Positions 40,780 through 45,484 of a stretch of DNA of 45,484 nt are shown here, in pieces (the stretch's first letter is position 1; each line of letters opens with the position of its first letter). This DNA is from a virus. The notes below the pieces were generated by a model, which saw nothing but the letters and a program-made list of their open reading frames with translations, had not been told where the DNA came from and did not search any database. The translations under genes were made by a program, and so were the position numbers. The stretch is taken from the IMG/VR virus record IMGVR_UViG_3300025168_000013, positions 1-45,484 of that record, one strand, 5' to 3'.

Positions 40780-41648
40780 TGAAAAATTTAACGAATGCAG
40801 ATTATTTAAAAGAGTTTGCCATAAGGCAGACGGCAGAACCAGAAGCAGTGCCAACGCCCTTTCCCTCATTAAATTCCATTCTAAGGGATGAGGGCGGTGG
40901 CATAGGTACAGCCAAAGGGTGGGTCGGAATCATAGCTGCAAATCCGGGGCACTTCAAATCTGTGCTAGGCATTAACTTCTGCGCAGAGGCTATGAAGAAA
41001 GGTATGCCCACTGCGTATGTGAGTTTGGAAATGTCTGACAATCAAATTGCATCCAGAGCTTATGCGATTATTTCTGGACAATCGGTGGCACGTTTGGAGA
41101 GTGGTAGTTTTTCGCCAAAGACATTTGAACTTGCGTCTGGTGAGGTGATGAAGATGCCACCTCTCTATTGTCCAGAGAGAGTTTCCACCCAGTGGGAAGA
41201 TGTGGTTGATTTTGTGAAGGTCTGCCATGAGGAACACTCTGTAGATTATTTCGTACTCGACTACATCCAGCTTACGGCCATAGGTGGCAGTGAGAGCATA
41301 GTAGAGGCGATATCAAATGTGACCACTGACCTTCGAGCATGGGCAGTCAACAACAGGGTGTGCGTGATTATTCTGTCACAGTTTAACCGAAGGACATCTT
41401 CGGATTATACGCAGCCACCTCGAAGTCAGGGACTTCATGGATCTCAAATCTTGGAAGCCTCAGCCGACTGGATAGCCTTGGTTGACCACAGCAGAGTCAA
41501 GAGGGAAAACAATAGATGTCTCTTTTGGCTGTGTATCGATAAGAACCGCCATGGTGTTTCTCAGATTTCCATTCCTGTCGAAGTGAGCTATGATACATTA
41601 AGAGCAAGAGAATGTTTAGAGGATGAACTGAATGAATTTATCAAATAA
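40779..41648 (+). CDS. DnaB-type replicative helicase (ATPase domain only)
   Basis: From ATG 40779 (TAATG overlap; GGGGAA upstream) the protein is 289 residues. Motifs are those of the DnaB C-terminal RecA fold: an unusual Walker A ANPGHFKS (54-61), YVSLEM with E84, VLDYIQL (D161) and ILSQFNRR (198-205). The C-terminal part has IDKNRHG. The roughly 150-residue N-terminal domain of cellular DnaB is absent, so it is a short phage form. It would unwind DNA for phage replication using host polymerase and primase, as none is encoded here. An upstream in-frame ATG (40695) is less likely. Confidence 0.82.
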   Translation: MKNLTNADYLKEFAIRQTAEPEAVPTPFPSLNSILRDEGGGIGTAKGWVGIIAANPGHFKSVLGINFCAEAMKKGMPTAYVSLEMSDNQIASRAYAIISGQSVARLESGSFSPKTFELASGEVMKMPPLYCPERVSTQWEDVVDFVKVCHEEHSVDYFVLDYIQLTAIGGSESIVEAISNVTTDLRAWAVNNRVCVIILSQFNRRTSSDYTQPPRSQGLHGSQILEASADWIALVDHSRVKRENNRCLFWLCIDKNRHGVSQISIPVEVSYDTLRARECLEDELNEFIK

Positions 41649-41904
41649 ACCTGACCTGATTTTACGAGACATCAAGCGATCAGTTAAGGAAGGTTACTTT
41701 GATCGAAGAAGGGATCCGGATTACAGACCTTCCGAACTAATGACCACTAGCGTCGAAGATTTGTTGGTCGCTGTAAACTTGATGTCTGATGCGGAGAGAC
41801 GTAGATATCTAGGTAGGATCGGAGAATTTCCGAGGGACACAGGTACATCTTTGTCCGGTGAGACAAAAAAAACAAACAGGAAGAAGAGGTGGCTGGCAAG
41901 GTAA
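41632..41904 (+). CDS. Hypothetical 90-residue protein
   Basis: The product is basic and charged, with a short helical core (MTTSVEDLLVAVNLMSDAER near 37-56) and a Lys/Arg-rich end (TKKTNRKKRWLAR). It overlaps the helicase gene by 17 bases and the next gene by 16, so it is translated in one chain of coupled genes. No family is recognised. Confidence 0.6.
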   Translation: MNLSNKPDLILRDIKRSVKEGYFDRRRDPDYRPSELMTTSVEDLLVAVNLMSDAERRRYLGRIGEFPRDTGTSLSGETKKTNRKKRWLAR

Positions 41905-42236
41905 GATCTATAGATGGCGATGGGGCGCACAGGCTGATATGCGCCGTGTTGGAGCATTCAATCAGAGACATGCGAAGCAATGGAGAGAAGTCAGTAACGA
42001 TAGTGAGCTACGATGACTTTGTCACTGCAACTGTGTGGCTAGGCAGCAACCAGGCGTGGGATTGGTTTGACCATTGCAGTTTGGATCAATCGAGAGCGTT
42101 GTTGGTGCTGGATTGGCAGAAATATGCTAAGAAGATTCTGCTTAGTAATTATAGAAAGTTGAGTGAAAACCAGATAGAAATACTGACAAAGGGTGTAGCA
42201 GCACTAGAGGAAATTCAACGGCAGACCAGCCGATAG
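41889..42236 (+). CDS. Hypothetical 115-residue protein before the terminase
   Basis: Starts at GTG 41889, with GGAAG at a suitable distance. The product is mixed helix (AHRLICAVLEHSIRDMRSNG near 13-32; DWQKYAKKILLSNYRKLSEN near 75-94) with two Trp-rich motifs (TVWLGSNQAWDWFDH near 48-62). I do not recognise the family. Such genes often lie between replication and packaging modules. A 76-base non-coding leader with a hairpin follows. Confidence 0.6.
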   Translation: MAGKVRSIDGDGAHRLICAVLEHSIRDMRSNGEKSVTIVSYDDFVTATVWLGSNQAWDWFDHCSLDQSRALLVLDWQKYAKKILLSNYRKLSENQIEILTKGVAALEEIQRQTSR

Positions 42237-42255
42237 AGATGCACTGATAAATAAC

Positions 42256-42296
42256 GCTAGCAGGAGGCTAGCACTATGCTAGACAAGAATCATTAA
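42256..42296 (+). promoter_or_regulatory. Hairpin-presented ribosome site and six-codon ORF before small terminase
   Basis: GCTAGC (42256-42261) and GCTAGC (42267-42272) pair perfectly around the loop AGGAG, so a strong Shine-Dalgarno sits in the loop and first stem base. Eight bases on is ATG 42276, which opens MLDKNH and stops at TAA 42294-42296. The terminase frame is +1 relative to it, is open from 42283, and has no good ribosome site of its own. Reinitiation at GTG 42313, a +1 frameshift at CAT-TAA, or an assembly indel would each explain this. Confidence 0.6.
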
Positions 42297-42312
42297 AACT
42301 TCGGTAGCTCCG

Positions 42313-42708
42313 GTGAAGAAAAAAGCACCGAAAAAGAGGGCCAAACCTAAAGCCAAAATGGCCAAGCAGCCACATGGTGGAGCCCTGAAGGTTGGCAACC
42401 CTGGCAATCGAGGTGGTGGCACAATTACCACTGAGCTACGGCAGACACTGAAGGGTGATTTGGAACTCGCTCGCCTTCGGGTGGTAGAGATATTGGCAGA
42501 TACTGATGCCGAGAATAGAGACATCATTGCGATCTTCGACAAGCTCGCTAAATACTCCATTGGTGAGAAAAGGGACGCTGTGCTTGTCGATGTTGAACTA
42601 CTCAACGAGTTCTTCAATGTGGTGCAAAGATTTGTGTCCACAGATGAAGAACTGAAAGAAATACGGGAGGCTTGGCTTGAAATTCTCGCCAAACGTCTTA
42701 GAGCCTAA
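42313..42708 (+). CDS. Terminase small subunit (putative)
   Basis: The 131-residue product has a very basic N-terminus (KKKAPKKRAKPKAKM) followed by VGNPGNRGGGTITTELRQTL (about 26-45), a Gly/Asn-rich entry common before the DNA-binding helices of phage small terminases. The rest is helical, with ELLNEFFNVVQRFVSTDEEL near 97-116 as a likely oligomerisation helix. It directly precedes the large subunit. The role is recognition of the packaging site and stimulation of the motor. The start is uncertain: GTG 42313 is used, ATG 42358 is alternative, and translation may enter from the six-codon ORF upstream by frameshifting. Confidence 0.7.
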   Translation: MKKKAPKKRAKPKAKMAKQPHGGALKVGNPGNRGGGTITTELRQTLKGDLELARLRVVEILADTDAENRDIIAIFDKLAKYSIGEKRDAVLVDVELLNEFFNVVQRFVSTDEELKEIREAWLEILAKRLRA

Positions 42709-42730
42709 CCGCCTACGGCAAGCAGCGGTC

Positions 42731-44362
42731 ATGTCTGAGTACAAGGAGTTCGGCAAGACAATCACTGTGACTCCACACACTGAGTACCAGGAAGACCCAA
42801 TTGGATGGATGCGTGATAAGCTTGGGATACCTGAACACACCATACGTTGGTCAATGAACCCTAACTACAAAGATTATAAGTGGGATGGCACCGCTGACCC
42901 CATGGTCAGTGTACTCGATGCACTAGTCAAATGGGAGAACGTGGGAGTCGAGTCCGGCACAGGCACAGGCAAGACATTTCTCGGTGCTGCCATCGTGCTA
43001 TGGTTTCTCGCTGTGTGGGAAGACTCGGTCGTAGTGACGGCTGCCCCGAAGCTTAACCAGTTGACTAAGCATTTGTGGAAAGAGATAGGAGCACTGTGGC
43101 CTCGCTTTCAGAGTCACTTTCCAGCAGCAGAACTCTTGGCATCTGGAGTCATTAGGATGAGACCAGCTATTGAAGACCGAGAGACATGGGCAGCCACAGC
43201 GTTTGGTTGTGGAGTGGGTGCCGAAGAGGCATCTGCTACCAAGGCACAGGGATGGCACGCACCTCACATGTTGATATTGACCGAGGAGACACCAGGAGTT
43301 CATCCAGCTATCATGGTAGCATTTGAAAACACCTGTTCAGCACCTCACAACATCCGGCTGGCCTTTGGCAACCCAGACTTTGAGGAAGATGAACTCCATC
43401 AATTCTGCCTGAACCCTGGAGTACGCCACATCCGAATCTCTGCTTTGGATCATCCGAATGTCGTTACCGGTGATGCGATGACCGTGCCTGGTGCTGTCAG
43501 TACTCCTGCTATCGCCAGAAGAGAGACGTTGTATGAGCATATCCCCCAGATGTATCAAAGTAGAGTACGGGGCATTTCACCGAAGCAAGCAACCGGTGTG
43601 GCGCTGAACTATGTGGAGGCAGACCATTTAGAGCATTTCGATGATACAAACATGAGAAAGCAAAAGTGGCCGATGTACGCAGGGATAGACTTCGGAGCTT
43701 GGAGGTTCAGCTTCGTGCTAGCAACGGCAGACAGGGCAAAGCGTCTACACATCATCGAAGACTTCTTCTCGCAACAAGAAACATTGAGTAAGAGGGCAGA
43801 GACAATCGTAGAAATGTTGCAACGCTATGATGCTCCGGAGAGTACGCCAATCTGGGGAGACTCTGCTAACCCACAAGATATTATGGAAATCAATGAAGCA
43901 TTTAGAAAGCTCAAGGTACGCTACCGGGTGCGCTCAGTGGCAAAGGTGTCTGCTGAGGGTAAGCCATTCAGGGCAGCATGTGTAGAGCGTCTTAACGATC
44001 TCCTCGGACGCAGGGCTTTGCTCTTTGATCGTGATCTTGGGTTGCACAGCCAATGGCAGAAGGGAGCATCAGTAGCTAGCCAAGGCCGCCTGATGCGAGA
44101 GTCTCGGTTGCTCTGGGAGATAAGGCAGTGGCGATATCCAGACAAGAAAGAAGGTCAGGCACAGCGACAGGATCCCTCAGACGATAGTGCTGATGGAGCC
44201 GATGGGATAGCTGCCTTGAGATATTTAGTCATGTCTTGGTGGAAAGGAGCACAGTACGAAGCAGTGCCGGAGAAGACGCAGCCCAATCGAGACTTCGGGT
44301 TGGAGGAAAAACTAGATCGCATAGCAAAATACAACACCAGACAGGAGCGATACCCATGGTAA
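42731..44362 (+). CDS. Terminase large subunit
   Basis: The 543-residue packaging motor has an N-terminal ATPase with Walker A SGTGTGKT (75-82) and the Walker B-type HMLILTEETPG (179-189, E185/E186). Its C-terminal RNase-H-like nuclease starts at YAGIDFGAWRFSF (D320), with further acids in IWGDSANPQD and a final DGADG-x-x-A-x-R motif near 488-498. It cuts concatemers and pumps DNA through the portal. ATG 42731 is used. A TTG at 42677, overlapping the small subunit, is also in frame, but its GGGAGG is only one base away. The next gene overlaps by 7 bases. Confidence 0.9.
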   Translation: MSEYKEFGKTITVTPHTEYQEDPIGWMRDKLGIPEHTIRWSMNPNYKDYKWDGTADPMVSVLDALVKWENVGVESGTGTGKTFLGAAIVLWFLAVWEDSVVVTAAPKLNQLTKHLWKEIGALWPRFQSHFPAAELLASGVIRMRPAIEDRETWAATAFGCGVGAEEASATKAQGWHAPHMLILTEETPGVHPAIMVAFENTCSAPHNIRLAFGNPDFEEDELHQFCLNPGVRHIRISALDHPNVVTGDAMTVPGAVSTPAIARRETLYEHIPQMYQSRVRGISPKQATGVALNYVEADHLEHFDDTNMRKQKWPMYAGIDFGAWRFSFVLATADRAKRLHIIEDFFSQQETLSKRAETIVEMLQRYDAPESTPIWGDSANPQDIMEINEAFRKLKVRYRVRSVAKVSAEGKPFRAACVERLNDLLGRRALLFDRDLGLHSQWQKGASVASQGRLMRESRLLWEIRQWRYPDKKEGQAQRQDPSDDSADGADGIAALRYLVMSWWKGAQYEAVPEKTQPNRDFGLEEKLDRIAKYNTRQERYPW

Positions 44363-44712
44363 GAAAAAAGCCAAGGACCGAAAAGCAACTCAAAAGAACA
44401 GCAAAGAGGCAATTTGAAAGAGCGAAGGCTGAATACGCCAACAAGGTAACAACAGTGACAGATGTGAAGAAGATTCTAACAAGCTATCACGATCACATGA
44501 TTAACCCCCGATTGGAGTTCCTAGAGGAGTACGTCATGTACAAGCGCATGAGACCATGGGAGAAAGCATATTACCGTTGGTTAAATTGCAAGGCGTGGTT
44601 TAAGGCACGTTATCGGACAATACAACGCAGTGTGTATGCTAGAAGGTGGGGAAAAGAGAACTCAGCAGCACTAGATCGCATGTCGAAAGGAGAGACTATC
44701 GAAAATGACTAA
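44356..44712 (+). CDS. Hypothetical basic protein after terminase
   Basis: The 118-residue product from ATG 44356 (AGGAG upstream, 7-base overlap with the terminase) is very basic and helical: KKPRTEKQLKRTAKRQFERA at the start and Trp/Arg-rich YRWLNCKAWFKARYRTIQRS near 72-91. No family is recognised. It could bind DNA during packaging. Starts further upstream in this frame would lie within the terminase gene and lack support. Confidence 0.6.
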   Translation: MVRKKPRTEKQLKRTAKRQFERAKAEYANKVTTVTDVKKILTSYHDHMINPRLEFLEEYVMYKRMRPWEKAYYRWLNCKAWFKARYRTIQRSVYARRWGKENSAALDRMSKGETIEND

Positions 44713-44992
44713 TGGACTGAGCAAAGCCAGCAATCTGCCCACGATCACCATAGGCTTTGCAGTGGCGGTACTGGCAGCTACATGGGTAACGTCGGCCAAA
44801 TTCTCCGACATACAAGATAGCATCCAGGCGAATCAGGTTGAATTGCAGGATCTCGGTGACAGAAGCTCTAAGTATATTGGAGTGTCCGGTCTACTCACCA
44901 GGCGTTTGGACGAGTTGGAGGCAAGGGTCACCAAACTGGAGCTTGATATGGCTGTATTGCAGTCCCAACTCCAGGCGGTGCTGTCCAGATGA
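44705..44992 (+). CDS. Single-TM coiled-coil protein
   Basis: The 95-residue protein has one membrane segment (about 13-32, TITIGFAVAVLAATWVTSA) and then a long heptad-like helix (RRLDELEARVTKLELDMAVL near 66-85). The layout is the same as the protein at 30660-30968, although the sequences differ. Candidates are a second spanin-like or virion-associated membrane protein, or a holin regulator. It overlaps its neighbours by 8 and 4 bases. No family is recognised. Confidence 0.6.
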   Translation: MTNGLSKASNLPTITIGFAVAVLAATWVTSAKFSDIQDSIQANQVELQDLGDRSSKYIGVSGLLTRRLDELEARVTKLELDMAVLQSQLQAVLSR

Positions 44993-45213
44993 AAGCGAAG
45001 ATCCACATCAATCAGCACAAGATCAGGAGCAATGCCAAGACTGGAGAACGTGAGCCAGTCATTACAGTGAAGACATATAAAAGCAACGAGTATGCAACGT
45101 ATGTTACCATTGATGGTCCATCGAAGGTGGTCTACTCTCCGGACAAGCCGCTGTCTTGTGGTGCCAAGGTATGGATCGAAGCTGAGTATGAGGACGTTGA
45201 GGTCGGACAGTGA
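44989..45213 (+). CDS. Conserved-looking small beta protein
   Basis: A 74-residue all-beta-like protein: IHINQHKIRSNAKTGEREPV, then ITVKTYKSN and VVYSPDKPLSCGAKVWIEAE near 47-66. I recall similar small proteins beside packaging or head genes in other phages, without known function. ATGA and GTGA overlaps on both sides show that it is part of a coupled series. Confidence 0.6.
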   Translation: MKAKIHINQHKIRSNAKTGEREPVITVKTYKSNEYATYVTIDGPSKVVYSPDKPLSCGAKVWIEAEYEDVEVGQ

Positions 45214-45484
45214 GGTGGCCATGGGTCAGCAGGATAGCTTACGATTTATTGCTAGATGAGCGTGACCGGCTAAGAGCCAAGAACGACAACTGGGAAGACC
45301 ATGTACGAAGAGTGAAACGCAAGGAGAAAGGTATGACTGAGCTACCAGCAGAAAAGAAGGTGCCACTAGAGCCAATCCCCGGTGAGATAGAGCGTATCAT
45401 ACAAAAGTTCGGTAGTGAGGCCACCCGGCAAGGGGTCCGCAACAACGTGTTGATGGCTCGACACCGACAAGGCCAGCCTTGGAG
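45210..45484 (+). CDS. 5' part of the join-spanning gene (hypothetical)
   Basis: GTG 45210 shares a GTGA junction with the preceding stop and opens a frame that reaches the window end and continues at base 3 to a TAG at 162-164, 103 residues in total. The first 40 residues are helical and charged (YDLLLDERDRLRAKNDNWED). ATG 45333 in the same frame has a stronger ribosome site (AAGGAG at 45321-45326), so a 62-residue short form, or two products, is possible. The join confirms that the ends belong together. No family is recognised. Confidence 0.7.
   Translation, partial: MRWPWVSRIAYDLLLDERDRLRAKNDNWEDHVRRVKRKEKGMTELPAEKKVPLEPIPGEIERIIQKFGSEATRQGVRNNVLMARHRQGQPW
45358..45484. repeat. Direct terminal repeat, right copy (contig overlap)
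   Basis: This is identical to bases 1-127. One copy should be removed to obtain the 45,357-base circular sequence. Confidence 0.95.

Noticed and set aside
1-45484. CRISPR arrays, insertion sequences, integrase or attachment sites
   Set aside because: No regularly spaced repeats with unique spacers, no transposase or recombinase motifs, and no tRNA-like attachment sequence were found on either strand.

Overview
The window is a tailed-phage genome, almost certainly complete. Bases 1-127 are repeated exactly at 45358-45484, and an open gene runs through the join (45210-45357 continuing to 1-164). The molecule is therefore circular, or circularly permuted, with a unique length of 45,357 bp. A 127-base overlap equals a common maximum assembler word size, so it is more likely an assembly overlap than a biological terminal repeat. 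The virion genes (P22-size portal, scaffold, HK97-type capsid protein, repeat-rich fibre, propeller-like tail protein, four ejection-type proteins and a giant 3552-residue protein, with no tape measure, sheath or baseplate) point to a short-tailed phage of the type with a giant internal protein (as in Bcep22 or Stx podophages). The 3TM holin type and the DnaB/RusA/RecB/SSB-like set suit a Gram-negative, probably pseudomonadotal host. The host cannot be named from sequence. No integrase, RNA polymerase, DNA polymerase or tRNA was found.

Layout. The plus-strand block, read through the circle, starts at 40126. It holds a replication initiator, a DnaB-type helicase, two small genes, small and large terminase, small genes across the join, a LuxR-type HTH, portal, scaffold, capsid (5.3 kb), head completion and decoration genes, fibre (8.1-11.0 kb), tail hub, ejection proteins (13.6-20.0 kb), the giant protein (20.0-30.7 kb), the lysis cassette (30.7-31.8 kb) and a metallophosphoesterase ending at 33242. 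The minus-strand block (39897 down to 33315) is a tightly overlapped operon. In transcription order it holds a Cys-rich protein, a membrane protein, a small protein, a RecB-like nuclease, an SSB-like protein, a hypothetical protein, an HNH-like protein, a membrane protein, RusA, a Zn/AT-hook-like protein, a C5 DNA methyltransferase, an HD-domain hydrolase of RelA/SpoT-Mesh1 type and a small HTH. It ends at a hairpin plus T-tract at 33241-33271, which separates the convergent blocks. The divergent region 39898-40125 carries the likely control/origin signals.

Most interesting signals: the tail-fibre repeats keep the same amino acids with different codons; a 63-nt imperfect hairpin follows the capsid gene; the small-terminase start has its Shine-Dalgarno in a hairpin loop serving a six-codon ORF in another frame; a second reading frame is open inside the methyltransferase gene; a branched inverted-repeat element precedes the initiator gene; two near-identical palindromes lie upstream of leftward genes; and a possible alarmone hydrolase is present. 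Functions are family-level readings from motifs seen by eye. No database search was run.
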